Shown here in pieces: positions 8,486-16,882 of a stretch of DNA of 42,360 nucleotides. The stretch lies in the IMG/VR virus record IMGVR_UViG_3300034407_003109, positions 1 to 42,360 of that record. One strand, written 5' to 3'. Below the pieces are notes generated by a model, which had not been told where the DNA came from, did not search any database, and saw only the letters and a list, made by a program, of their open reading frames with translations. Origin of the DNA: a virus. The translations under genes and the position numbers were made by a program. The first letter of the stretch is position 1, and each line of letters starts with the position of its first letter.

Positions 8486-9362
8486 TAAACATATATCCTT
8501 CTAGAACTTTCTCCGGATCTTTTTTAAAGTTGTCATAACTAATAGAAACTACCCTATCTTCAATAATTTTAGATTGAATAGCAAAAGCTAATAATTGCCA
8601 TCTTCCTTCTGGTGTAGACCAGTCGATATCATCATTACTAGTGGGTTTTTCTACTCCATGAAAAACTGTAGGAATCCAACAAACAGCATCACCAGTTTTA
8701 ACTTTAGCCTCAACGTTGACCCTTTGCTCATTTTTATCTAAACAATAAAATCCGCCTGAGTCAAAGTCTCTTCCTAGTTCAGTAAGGTTAATTCCTATAT
8801 TAGTCTTTTGCCATCTAGACACATCGCAGTGTGTAGTTATTTCACCTGTATTAATTGGATAGTGTAATAATTGTACTCTGTCTATAATTTTGTCTTTAGG
8901 AAGATTATTCTTAATACCCTCCGTACCGATACCATTAAAAATCTTTACGATATCCCAAAGTCTATCTATGGTAGAAAAAATTCCTAACTCATCTTCATTC
9001 CATCTATAGAAAAAATAAGCATGACCAACTTCATCATAACCATCTTTTACTTGACCCCCATGTGATTTACAATGGAAGTTAGGTATTGGAGAAGTTTCTG
9101 AGAAATCTTGAACTGGGGTGTCTTGACCGTATTTGTGTGCAACATCTTTTATTCTGCTAGTTTCTTCTAGGCTTAATACATTCTTTATAATAAGAAGGTC
9201 TCCAGCCAACAGATCCAGTATCAGATCAGAAGTTTTTGATTCATCGTTAAGTACACAAGATTGTATTTCGGAAAATTCTATCTCTCTAATATCTCTTAAG
9301 TATGTGGGGAAATAATTATGTCTTAAGAAGTTTTCCCAAACTTGATCGTATTTTATATGCAT
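8427..9362 (-). CDS. 2-oxoglutarate/Fe(II)-type oxygenase
   Basis: A 311-residue protein with a double-stranded beta-helix oxygenase core. The iron site is H178-C-D180 in THCDVSRW and H235 in PTVFHGV; R254 in GRWQLLAF is placed to bind 2-oxoglutarate. The strand LLHYPINTGEI before the HxD and FDSGGFYCLD after it also fit the fold. It would hydroxylate a small molecule, sugar or lipid-linked intermediate; the substrate is unknown. It is unusual inside a sugar locus, although a second oxygenase is encoded at 10960-11640. Confidence 0.72.
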   Translation of the reverse strand: MHIKYDQVWENFLRHNYFPTYLRDIREIEFSEIQSCVLNDESKTSDLILDLLAGDLLIIKNVLSLEETSRIKDVAHKYGQDTPVQDFSETSPIPNFHCKSHGGQVKDGYDEVGHAYFFYRWNEDELGIFSTIDRLWDIVKIFNGIGTEGIKNNLPKDKIIDRVQLLHYPINTGEITTHCDVSRWQKTNIGINLTELGRDFDSGGFYCLDKNEQRVNVEAKVKTGDAVCWIPTVFHGVEKPTSNDDIDWSTPEGRWQLLAFAIQSKIIEDRVVSISYDNFKKDPEKVLEGYMFNGKEYEECFNYRRSWAHRL

Positions 9363-9385
9363 GGCTCATGCTCTCCCTATATAAT

Positions 9386-9790
9386 TCATTTATTCTCTGC
9401 TTCCCAAGATTCTCCAAAATCTCCTACCTGTGCCCTAATTTCATCTTCAGGGTTGTATTTCTCTGTCAAATAATACATAAGTATAGAGTTTGGCTCTAGT
9501 GCTTTATATCCATGGTATATTGGAGGTGGAATCTTTAATACTCTTGGGTTCTTATCTGATAGATATTCCCATTCAACATGTCCATCTGGATATGCGAGTC
9601 CTACCTTAAAAGAACCTTTAATACAGTACCAATAATCTGTTTGAATGTTATGTCTGTGCCAAGCAACAATATGTTGTGTAGAATTGACATATGAGATATT
9701 TAATTGCCCATTTATGTCATCGAAAATATTTAATAGACGTTGTGCTCTGTCGTCTTCATGAAATTGAATGTCTTCAAAAGATGATGTCAT
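9386..9790 (-). CDS. RmlC-like cupin, putative sugar epimerase
   Basis: A 134-residue small cupin similar to dTDP-4-dehydrorhamnose 3,5-epimerase-like proteins. HIVAWHRHNIQTDYWYCIKG carries the family histidine and the first jelly-roll strands, and LKIPPPIYHGYKAL with ILMYYLTEKYNPEDE match the second half. It is shorter than RmlC (about 180 residues). ATG 9790 is chosen because it starts one base after the upstream stop; an earlier TTG at 9799 would add three residues. It may act after the C-methyltransferase encoded upstream, as in branched-chain deoxysugar routes. Confidence 0.75.
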   Translation of the reverse strand: MTSSFEDIQFHEDDRAQRLLNIFDDINGQLNISYVNSTQHIVAWHRHNIQTDYWYCIKGSFKVGLAYPDGHVEWEYLSDKNPRVLKIPPPIYHGYKALEPNSILMYYLTEKYNPEDEIRAQVGDFGESWEAENK

Positions 9791-9791
9791 A

Positions 9792-10967
9792 TCATACAAA
9801 TCTTACATAGGGAATATGAGTAAAGAATCTACCCGTAAAGTTCGTTTCTTGCTTTTTGATTTCTTCCGCAAAATTCCAAGCTCCGAGGAATGCAAAGTCT
9901 ACACTATTATCAAAACCCTTCTCAGGAGATATAATTGGGATATGAGTTCCTGGTGAATATCTATCTTGTTTTTCTGGCGTTGTATCTGTTATATATTCTA
10001 TCAGATCAGGACCAATTCCGCAATAATTAAATACAGTTGTAGACTTAGAGGTGGCACCATAACTAATAACTTTCTTGTTTTTGTTTTTAAATTTGTCCAG
10101 CATGGCTAGTAGTTCTTGTTTTGATTGAGAAACATTATATGCAAACTCATTAAAAATAGATATATTGTCTAAGCCCATACTTTTTTCAAAATGTAAGTTC
10201 GCGGCTACGCTTTCATGTTGTTCGTTATTTAAGCCCTTTTTAGCATAGATTCTATTAGAGCCGCCATGTACATTAACATGTTCCACCTGAACAATGCTCA
10301 TATTGTTTCGGTTGAGAATTTTCTCAAGTGCTATGACTGAAAATATATGTGGATGCTCATCATAGATCTGATCATAAGAATTCGTAGAAATCATATTTAC
10401 TGCTGAAGGGTCTTCAAAAACAAATAAGCCATGATCTGTAAGAATGTTACTTACAGCACTAAATGCTTCATCAAGATCTGGTATGTGGCACATACAATTA
10501 GCGGCAAACACCAAGTCCATGGCATATTGATCTTGTAAAATCTTATTAGATGTCTCCATATTCCAAAACTCAGGATATGTTTTATACCCCAAGTTGTTAG
10601 TTTCTTCTGCAAAGTTCCCACATGGCTCTACTGCGAATGTACTATATTGACACCAATTCTTCAGAAAGACACCGTCATTGCTACCGATTTCTAATACTTT
10701 AGGGTCGTTATCTAAATCTATTTTAAGAGAATCACTAAGTTTCTTGAAGTGTTCCCTCATAGTTTTAGACATAGATCCTCTATATGCATAACTATCGTTA
10801 AACATACGCTCTTTGTCTACATAGTCCATTTGTGTAATGAGACCAGTGTCAATATCATAGCCTACAGACAGATCATAGAAGAATTCGTTTTCAAAATCTT
10901 CCGTGTTATCTAAAAAACCATTAGCTATAGGCTGTCTACCAAGATCTAAAAATTTAATTTTATCCAC
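9792..10967 (-). CDS. NDP-sugar C-methyltransferase lacking the zinc site
   Basis: A 391-residue protein of the TylCIII/TcaB9/EvaC type of sugar C-methyltransferase. It begins within the usual N-terminal domain (FLDLGRQPIANGFL), has the SAM motif VLEIGSNDGVFL at 91-102, the middle stretch FEDPSAVNMI with YDEHPHIFS, and the C-terminal Rossmann part (VISYGATSKSTT). Family members carry four zinc-binding cysteines. Here the first pair is absent because the protein starts after it, and the second pair is replaced (VGYDIDTG). The start is GTG 10967; a stop three codons upstream of the GTG rules out a longer N-terminus. GAGG stands 7 bases before the GTG. Confidence 0.8.
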   Translation of the reverse strand: MDKIKFLDLGRQPIANGFLDNTEDFENEFFYDLSVGYDIDTGLITQMDYVDKERMFNDSYAYRGSMSKTMREHFKKLSDSLKIDLDNDPKVLEIGSNDGVFLKNWCQYSTFAVEPCGNFAEETNNLGYKTYPEFWNMETSNKILQDQYAMDLVFAANCMCHIPDLDEAFSAVSNILTDHGLFVFEDPSAVNMISTNSYDQIYDEHPHIFSVIALEKILNRNNMSIVQVEHVNVHGGSNRIYAKKGLNNEQHESVAANLHFEKSMGLDNISIFNEFAYNVSQSKQELLAMLDKFKNKNKKVISYGATSKSTTVFNYCGIGPDLIEYITDTTPEKQDRYSPGTHIPIISPEKGFDNSVDFAFLGAWNFAEEIKKQETNFTGRFFTHIPYVRFV

Positions 10968-11640
10968 AATGCAACCTCACAATAAGTCTCTCTTTACCTT
11001 CATCGCATTTACCTCCCATATGGAAGGTATCAGTATCGAATACGATTAGGGTGCCTGCAGGAGCCTCTACTGGCTCGCAGGAGTATTGGTCTAATAACTC
11101 TGGATAATCTAGCTCAATTCTATTTCTGACAGAATCGTATTTTCCATTATGCAAATCGTGCCATCCTATTTGTCTTAATTCTGAACCTTTTCCACGACTA
11201 CCAACAGAACAACTAAAGGCTCCAGACGATTTATCGATGTCTGTAAGATATATAAAGAATTTCAATCTCCAGTGTCTATCAAAATGCATCCATCCATTTC
11301 TTGCTAACTCTCCTTCATATTTATAGTCATGTGTTGCAAATACATTCATTCCATATTGATTTGTGCTTCCTGTGTACTGTGCATGTAATTCTTGCATCCA
11401 AGGATTAGTATATACTTGAAAGATAGGTCCGTTTATTGGGTAGGTGAATATACCCTCACCTCTGTAATTTCTTCCAAATTCATAATACCCAGCTTCATTT
11501 GTGCATCTATCCAAAACATCATCATGTAGCTTTTGAAGAATCTCTCCACTTAAGTAATTGTCTATTTTAAACACACCGTCTGACGAAAGGGTATTTATCA
11601 TATCTGGTATTGATGTATCATCTGTTAAAGTCTTTAGCAT
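10960..11640 (-). CDS. Phytanoyl-CoA dioxygenase-like (PhyH) oxygenase
   Basis: A 226-residue PhyH-family protein. The iron ligands are H119-F-D121 in NGWMHFDRHW and H207 in DTDTFHMGG; R218 or R222 near the C-terminus would hold 2-oxoglutarate. APAGTLIVFD is the expected strand before the distal histidine. Bacterial PhyH-like proteins hydroxylate diverse small molecules, and several occur in glycan loci. The protein is short but complete. It overlaps the cytidylyltransferase end by 7 bases and the C-methyltransferase start by 8. Confidence 0.75.
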   Translation of the reverse strand: MLKTLTDDTSIPDMINTLSSDGVFKIDNYLSGEILQKLHDDVLDRCTNEAGYYEFGRNYRGEGIFTYPINGPIFQVYTNPWMQELHAQYTGSTNQYGMNVFATHDYKYEGELARNGWMHFDRHWRLKFFIYLTDIDKSSGAFSCSVGSRGKGSELRQIGWHDLHNGKYDSVRNRIELDYPELLDQYSCEPVEAPAGTLIVFDTDTFHMGGKCDEGKERLIVRLHCG

Positions 11641-12299
11641 ATGATTGACTCCGCATATTTAAGATCTTCAATAGTGTTAATGTCCACAGATCTTTTTGGT
11701 GGAATCATTACACCTTTAATTTTACGACTAAAGAAATTTTTATGTTCCTTTAGATAATTCCACAATCCCATATAAAATCCTCCTGAAGGCTTATAGTATT
11801 TCTTTATAAATTTACTATTTGTTAAACCACATTCTAGGTTGTCAAACACGGGCAGCACATTATCCTCGCTCATTAGACATGCTAATTGTAGAGTTTCTGG
11901 AATCTGAGTCATGCTGACAACTGAGTCACACTGTCTGTCTTGTAGCTTAGTAATACCTTTCTTAATATCATCGGGAGAAATAAATGGGCAGGTTGGTAAA
12001 AAATAAGAAAATGTTTCATATGGTTCTAATTCATCCATCAAATCCATCATCGCGTCTAAAACAGTAGCTGACACAGTCGCATGATGATCTGGTCTTACAT
12101 GTCTCTCTACATCTAAGTCTGCGACCGCATTAAAGATATCGTCACAGTCTGTAGAAACAATAACGTTATCAAAACATTCTGATTCTAAAACTGCATCAGT
12201 AATCCACCTAATTAGCGGCTTACCTTGTAATGGTGCGATATTCTTGTTTTTCAGCCTTGTTGACCCACCTCGTGCGGGTATAACAGCTAGATTTTTCAT
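11634..12299 (-). CDS. neuA: NeuA-type CMP-sugar (acylneuraminate) cytidylyltransferase
   Basis: A 221-residue nucleotidyltransferase. The CTP-binding motif is IPARGGSTRLKNKN at 7-20, followed by LQGKPLIRWITDAV, the strand NVIVSTDCDDI, and YFLPTCPFISPDDI, all typical of CMP-NeuNAc/CMP-legionaminate/CMP-pseudaminate synthetases. The sequence after PAR is NeuA-like rather than KdsB-like. It activates a nine- or eight-carbon ulosonic acid for transfer. The KdsA-like gene lies immediately upstream (ATGA overlap), so the true sugar could be Kdo-related; this cannot be decided from sequence. Confidence 0.85.
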   Translation of the reverse strand: MKNLAVIPARGGSTRLKNKNIAPLQGKPLIRWITDAVLESECFDNVIVSTDCDDIFNAVADLDVERHVRPDHHATVSATVLDAMMDLMDELEPYETFSYFLPTCPFISPDDIKKGITKLQDRQCDSVVSMTQIPETLQLACLMSEDNVLPVFDNLECGLTNSKFIKKYYKPSGGFYMGLWNYLKEHKNFFSRKIKGVMIPPKRSVDINTIEDLKYAESIIC

Positions 12300-13072
12300 G
12301 CAAGCGATCCTACTGATTTTGCCTTCATCATGTAATGTCCAATTTTATCTAATGGCAATAAGCATTCACCATCTGAAACTGATTCTTCTGGTCTAGGATG
12401 CATTTCTGCAAATACACCATCATATCCAAATAGATCAGCAGATACAAAATATCTACCAGCTAATACTGGATCTCCTTGTGTTCCATATACAGCCCTAGAC
12501 CGCTGTGTAGAATGAGTACAGTCAAGGATTACCTTATCATAGTATTGTTTAAGCTCATCAACAATACCAAAGTTGACAAATAAATCATGGTAACCAAAAC
12601 TAGAACCTCTATCAGTAATCCAAGCCTGACAATTTGGATCAGTTTCTTTGATCTTATCTACTGATGCGATGAGATTGTTAGGCCCGAGCCATTGACCCTT
12701 CTTGATATTAACGACTGGGAATAGTTTAGCGGACTCTACAATCAAGTCTGTTTGTCTACATAGAAAAGCTGGAATCTGGATAGCATCCACTAGACCTACT
12801 AAATGTTCTAGTTGCCAACATTCATGTACATCCGTTGTAATTTTAATGTCTGGAAATTTTTCTTTAGACTCTTTCCATACTTCTTTAGCTTCTTCTAAAC
12901 CGGGGCCACGACCACCATGTAGAGATGTTCTGTTAGCTTTATCAAAACTAGCCTTCATGTACCAATTGTCAGTATGGTGCATTTCATGTTTTATTGCATT
13001 TAGACACTCGAAATATAGATCTCTACTCTCTAACGAGCACGGTCCCATTATCCAAACTTTGTCTCGTGTCAT
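12296..13072 (-). CDS. kdsA: 3-deoxy-D-manno-octulosonate 8-phosphate synthase
   Basis: A 258-residue KdsA homologue, which condenses arabinose-5-phosphate with PEP. It contains KASFDKANRTS, GGRGPGLEE, TTDVHE, QIPAFLCRQTDL, NIKKGQWLGPNN and DRGSSFGYHDL. Metal ligands known from the metal-dependent class (Aquifex Cys11, His185, Glu222, Asp233) are all matched here: C12 in GPCSLES, H187 in DCTHSTQ, E223 in FAEMHP and D234. It is therefore predicted to be a metal-dependent enzyme. It is slightly shorter than E. coli KdsA (284). Related PEP-dependent synthases such as NeuB lack these motifs. Confidence 0.9.
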   Translation of the reverse strand: MTRDKVWIMGPCSLESRDLYFECLNAIKHEMHHTDNWYMKASFDKANRTSLHGGRGPGLEEAKEVWKESKEKFPDIKITTDVHECWQLEHLVGLVDAIQIPAFLCRQTDLIVESAKLFPVVNIKKGQWLGPNNLIASVDKIKETDPNCQAWITDRGSSFGYHDLFVNFGIVDELKQYYDKVILDCTHSTQRSRAVYGTQGDPVLAGRYFVSADLFGYDGVFAEMHPRPEESVSDGECLLPLDKIGHYMMKAKSVGSLA

Positions 13073-13959
13073 ACTTCGATCTCCATCAAAAAACTTACAA
13101 TGTTAGTTATGTCAACTACAAAGTCCTCATCCGAATTTGGCCAAGGGTCTCTATTATGTAGACATGTCAAATCCATTATCTTCAAAGATTCTCTCAATGA
13201 CTTATGCCAACCATGCTTCATAAATACATCAAACATTTTAGCTTCTATATTCAATGCGTCAATCCTTTTATCGCCATTTATAAATGCATTCTCTAATTCT
13301 GGAACTAAGTTGCCAACCCCAGAAAGAAAAGAATTTGCACCTGCCGACTCCAAAAATGCGAACCTTCTCATACTACCACCTGCAACAATAATGTCAAGGT
13401 CTTTATTCAGATTTCTGACAAAATTGTAAGATGCTTGCAAATCCGAGTGTTCTTCTTTTATTCCGACCACCAAGCCTAATTCATACATCTTGTTTATTAT
13501 GTCTGCCTGATAGTGCCATAACCCAGAAGTACCGGATCTCATATTATTGGCATGAACATATATACTTTCCCCCGCAGCATTACAGATGCTTTCAATGTAT
13601 TTGATTACGGCATCATAGCTATAAAATCTATCTGGATACAACGCCATAAGTTTAACATCTTCTCCAGCATAAGATTTAGCATTTTTAGCAAAATCACAAG
13701 CTGATCCGGTATTTACAGCAGGAATACCTAGAATTTTTGAACCCTCAAAGGATTCAGAAAGACACCTATTAAAATTGTGTATCTCATCTTGACCCATGAA
13801 ATTAAACTGAGAAGTTCCGGCTGTGCTCATTACACAAGTGGCATTTCTAGATTTTAGATAATTCAGATATTTTGCTGTAGAATCTAACTCTAGAGAACCA
13901 TCTTGATTATAAGACGGAGGGATAGCTACTACCGGTTCATTCCTGCACTGTAAATTCAT
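13069..13959 (-). CDS. DapA/N-acetylneuraminate lyase-family aldolase
   Basis: A 296-residue TIM-barrel aldolase. The Schiff-base lysine is K168 in VVGIKEEHSDL, and the tyrosine of the catalytic relay is Y134 in ESIYVHANN. The usual GTTGE loop is changed to STAGTSQFNF, so the substrate carboxylate site is intact in outline but altered. Members use pyruvate and an aldehyde; with KdsA and a NeuA-type enzyme downstream, a role with a keto-acid sugar is plausible, but dihydrodipicolinate synthase activity is not favoured. It overlaps the kdsA start by ATGA. Confidence 0.78.
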   Translation of the reverse strand: MNLQCRNEPVVAIPPSYNQDGSLELDSTAKYLNYLKSRNATCVMSTAGTSQFNFMGQDEIHNFNRCLSESFEGSKILGIPAVNTGSACDFAKNAKSYAGEDVKLMALYPDRFYSYDAVIKYIESICNAAGESIYVHANNMRSGTSGLWHYQADIINKMYELGLVVGIKEEHSDLQASYNFVRNLNKDLDIIVAGGSMRRFAFLESAGANSFLSGVGNLVPELENAFINGDKRIDALNIEAKMFDVFMKHGWHKSLRESLKIMDLTCLHNRDPWPNSDEDFVVDITNIVSFLMEIEV

Positions 13960-14635
13960 TGTTATAAATCTTTCGTAAAATATCTAGACTAGCTTCTGTT
14001 GGTGTTATAATTGATGAGTCTATTGTTAAATCTTTTGAGTCTTCAATCGTACAAAATGTGGCATCAACTAACTCGGCATTGTGTAATTTTATAATTAGAT
14101 CTATTTCAGAATCTATATTGTGACATTCTCCTGTCCCATTAATATTACAGTATTGTTTGTTTAAAGCATAGTTACTATCAAGAGAATAACCAATTAAGAA
14201 CGGTTTGATATTAGAACTGATAGACTCAGCGATATAGCCAAATCCGCATCTTAACTGTTTTGTTATCGGATGGTGAATGTTATATCTATTTAAAATAGAA
14301 TACATAAGACTAGTATTGTTTTCAGGAAAATATTTAAATTCCACAGAATCTAATTTAAGATATTCAAAAAATCTTATTATATGATCCTCTGACGCACCGA
14401 ATTCTTCTTTGTATATATTCATCCATTCTTCTGGAGTAACTACTTTCCCATTATTAGTTTTGTGTTTATAATACTGGTCAATGTGGCAATTAAGAACTTG
14501 AACAGTTGAATTTTTTGTCCCATAATTATTATTAGGTAATAACATGTTACTACGTATTATGGTTTCAAAACTATCTACAATTTTGTCAAAATTAATATTA
14601 TAATGTTTTCTAGATCCACATATGATCGTATTCAT
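13937..14635 (-). CDS. Possible sialyltransferase-like (CMP-sugar) glycosyltransferase
   Basis: A 232-residue protein. The start, MNTIICGSRKHYN, looks like the nucleotide-binding beginning of Campylobacter CstI/CstII-type (GT42) enzymes, followed by ETIIRSNMLL, comparable to their conserved Arg-x-Asn. A later stretch (QLRCGFGYIAESI, then KPFLIGYSLD) has the right order for the second half of such a fold, and HNIDSEIDLI for the catalytic histidine region. These are pattern resemblances read by eye. Its place directly upstream of an aldolase, KdsA and a CMP-transferase supports a CMP-ulosonate transferase, but a hypothetical protein is equally safe. Confidence 0.45.
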   Translation of the reverse strand: MNTIICGSRKHYNINFDKIVDSFETIIRSNMLLPNNNYGTKNSTVQVLNCHIDQYYKHKTNNGKVVTPEEWMNIYKEEFGASEDHIIRFFEYLKLDSVEFKYFPENNTSLMYSILNRYNIHHPITKQLRCGFGYIAESISSNIKPFLIGYSLDSNYALNKQYCNINGTGECHNIDSEIDLIIKLHNAELVDATFCTIEDSKDLTIDSSIITPTEASLDILRKIYNNEFTVQE

Positions 14636-14645
14636 TTATATGCCT

Positions 14646-15785
14646 TTAAATATACTGCATGACTATTGATGAAACAGTCTTGATTTCTTCTTTTGTTAGA
14701 TTGTGGTTATTAGGTAGGTAGAATCCGTAATCACTCACAGTGTCTGCATTTGGTAACCGTAGCTCTCCGTAGTTCTTAATCCAAAACGGTTGCCGCCCAA
14801 GAGAGCCACAAATAAGAGGTCTTGTTTCTATGTCATTTTCTATAAGTTTACTGACGATTTTAGATCTATTCTTACTTATTACTGGGTAGGCAAAATTTGA
14901 AATAAACTTACTGTTGGTAGATTTTGGCGGATTCCAAAATGGATTATCTATCAACTCTCTATACAGGTTGTAATTATCATTTCGTATTTTCACAATTTCA
15001 TCGGAGGTCTTTAGTTGATTAATACCTAAAAAAGCTTGAAGATCAGTAGACCGAAAGTTAAATCCCATATAATGAAACCGATATAAAGAATCAAATGTAT
15101 CTTCTTTATCTATACGAAACTCTGGATCAACATCTCTTTCCCAGCCATGACTCCTAATAGCCTTCAATATATTGTAGAGATAAGAATCATTAGTTGCAAC
15201 AATACCTCCTTCTATGGTAGATATGTGATGACCGAAGTATGTGGAGAAACATGACATATCTCCTATAGTGCCTAGTTTCTGACCTTGATAAGATGACCCA
15301 AAAGATTCACAAGCATCTTCTAGTAATGTAATATTATACTTCGCACATATATCAACAATTTGATCCATTTCAGGTACAAGACCAAGTACAGATACCAATA
15401 TAGCACATTTTATATTATGTGTCAACGCTAATTCTTCAAAATAAGATAAGTCTAATGACAAATCTTTCATATTGCAGTCGCATAACACAGGAGTTAGCCC
15501 AAGTTGTACAACTGGAGCTAAATCAGTAGCCCATGAAACAGCAGGCACAACTACTGAGTCACCTTTATTAAGAGTGCCTTTTTCCAATAATGCCTGCAAC
15601 ATCATCATTACAGCGGAAGATCCAGAATTTACTGATACACAATGTTTACTGCCTAAGTAACTTGACCACGCTTCTTCGTAGTCAACTGTTAAACGACCTT
15701 GAGTCAACTTAGGATGTGTATGTAGCCAATCAGCTAAGGCATCCATTTCTTCATTATTTATTGTATCTCTGACCAATGGTATCAT
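14646..15785 (-). CDS. ColD/DdhC-like sugar 3-dehydrase (PLP lysine replaced by histidine)
   Basis: A 379-residue DegT-fold enzyme. Where aminotransferases have the PLP lysine it has H186-H187 in YFGHHISTIEGG, the signature and spacing of GDP-4-keto-6-deoxymannose 3-dehydratase (ColD) and the CDP-sugar 3-dehydrase. D157 in LLEDACESFG is the cofactor aspartate. Such enzymes remove the C3 hydroxyl to give 3,6-dideoxysugars. ColD uses glutamate and needs no partner, whereas the CDP type needs a reductase. A GDP-sugar set is supported by the neighbouring perosamine-synthase-like gene and the fcl-like gene. Length is as expected. Confidence 0.85.
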   Translation of the reverse strand: MIPLVRDTINNEEMDALADWLHTHPKLTQGRLTVDYEEAWSSYLGSKHCVSVNSGSSAVMMMLQALLEKGTLNKGDSVVVPAVSWATDLAPVVQLGLTPVLCDCNMKDLSLDLSYFEELALTHNIKCAILVSVLGLVPEMDQIVDICAKYNITLLEDACESFGSSYQGQKLGTIGDMSCFSTYFGHHISTIEGGIVATNDSYLYNILKAIRSHGWERDVDPEFRIDKEDTFDSLYRFHYMGFNFRSTDLQAFLGINQLKTSDEIVKIRNDNYNLYRELIDNPFWNPPKSTNSKFISNFAYPVISKNRSKIVSKLIENDIETRPLICGSLGRQPFWIKNYGELRLPNADTVSDYGFYLPNNHNLTKEEIKTVSSIVMQYI

Positions 15786-15787
15786 GT

Positions 15788-16882
15788 TCAGCCTTCTGCG
15801 AAATATTCGTTAATGGTATTAATAATATAAGTCTGTTCTTCATCTGTCAAGCAATATGCCGAGGGAAGGGATATGCCCATATCAAAAGCCTGATTACTCA
15901 CTGGCAAATTTCTATCGGCAAAATTGATATGTTTATAACATGGCTGCTGGTTTAGTGGATAGAAGAACTCTCTTGTTTGAATGCCTTTTGTTAAAAGGTG
16001 GCTCATTAATTCTGACTTTTTAGATGTTAGAAATGATGTAAACCACCAAACAGGACTACAAAAAATCTTCACTGTTATTCTAGTCAAACTGTTGTGTAGT
16101 TCATTATTGTACCTATCATAAATATGTTTTTTCTTGGCCTTTATTCTATCAAGTTTATTCATCTGAGCAATACCAATAGCGGCTTGCATCTCAGTAAAAG
16201 CAAAATTATAACCTATAGCATCATGCTTGAACCGACCTTTAACTAATCTTCCATGATTTTTAAGCTGATAAACCTTATTGCGTATTTTTGTAGAATCAGT
16301 TAATACAATTCCGCCTTCGCCACATGTGATAGTTTTGTTTCCGTAAAAAGAAAGTATACCACATTCTCCAAAGGTTCCGACATGACGACCTTTCCATTTT
16401 ACTCCCACACCCTGTGCCGCATCTTCAATTACAGCAAGGTTATTTTCTTCAGCAATTTTAGTAATAGCATCCATATCACAGGACTGACCATATAAATGAA
16501 CGGGCATAATAGCCTTAGTTCTATGGCTGATTAATTCCTCTATTAACGAGGTGTCAATACAAAGATTATCAGGGTTGATGTCACAGAGAACTGGTTTAGC
16601 ACCAGCCAACAAGATAGCGTTTGAAGATGCTATAAACGTCATGTCCGGAACAATAACCTCGTCACCCGGACCTATATTGAGTGCCTTTAAGCAACAATAT
16701 AATGACATTGTACCATTAGTTATAGCGATAGCATATTTAGCTCCAGTAAGATCCCGAATCATTTGTTCGAATTCTTCAGTCAGATTATGCTCCGTAACAT
16801 AAGTACTGTCAATCACCCTAGTTAGCTGTTCTAGCTCTTCACTATCTATCCAAGGCTCAATCTGCGGTATAAAGTCCCTCAT
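15788..16882 (-). CDS. DegT aminotransferase, GDP-perosamine synthase-like
   Basis: A 364-residue PLP enzyme. The lysine is K183 in SFYGNKTITCGEGG, and D154 lies in VIEDAAQGVG. The YGNKTITxGEGG form is characteristic of perosamine synthases (Per/RfbE), which aminate C4 of GDP-4-keto-6-deoxymannose. Substrate choice in this family is hard to read, so another 4-amino sugar is possible. It lies two bases before the ColD-like gene. Together they could make a 4-amino and a 3-deoxy sugar from one precursor. Confidence 0.82.
   Translation of the reverse strand: MRDFIPQIEPWIDSEELEQLTRVIDSTYVTEHNLTEEFEQMIRDLTGAKYAIAITNGTMSLYCCLKALNIGPGDEVIVPDMTFIASSNAILLAGAKPVLCDINPDNLCIDTSLIEELISHRTKAIMPVHLYGQSCDMDAITKIAEENNLAVIEDAAQGVGVKWKGRHVGTFGECGILSFYGNKTITCGEGGIVLTDSTKIRNKVYQLKNHGRLVKGRFKHDAIGYNFAFTEMQAAIGIAQMNKLDRIKAKKKHIYDRYNNELHNSLTRITVKIFCSPVWWFTSFLTSKKSELMSHLLTKGIQTREFFYPLNQQPCYKHINFADRNLPVSNQAFDMGISLPSAYCLTDEEQTYIINTINEYFAEG

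Noticed and set aside
12702-13106. Plus-strand open frame of 134 codons, and many shorter plus-strand frames
   Set aside because: They lie wholly opposite well-supported genes such as kdsA, give no recognisable motif, and look like shadows of the minus-strand codon bias.
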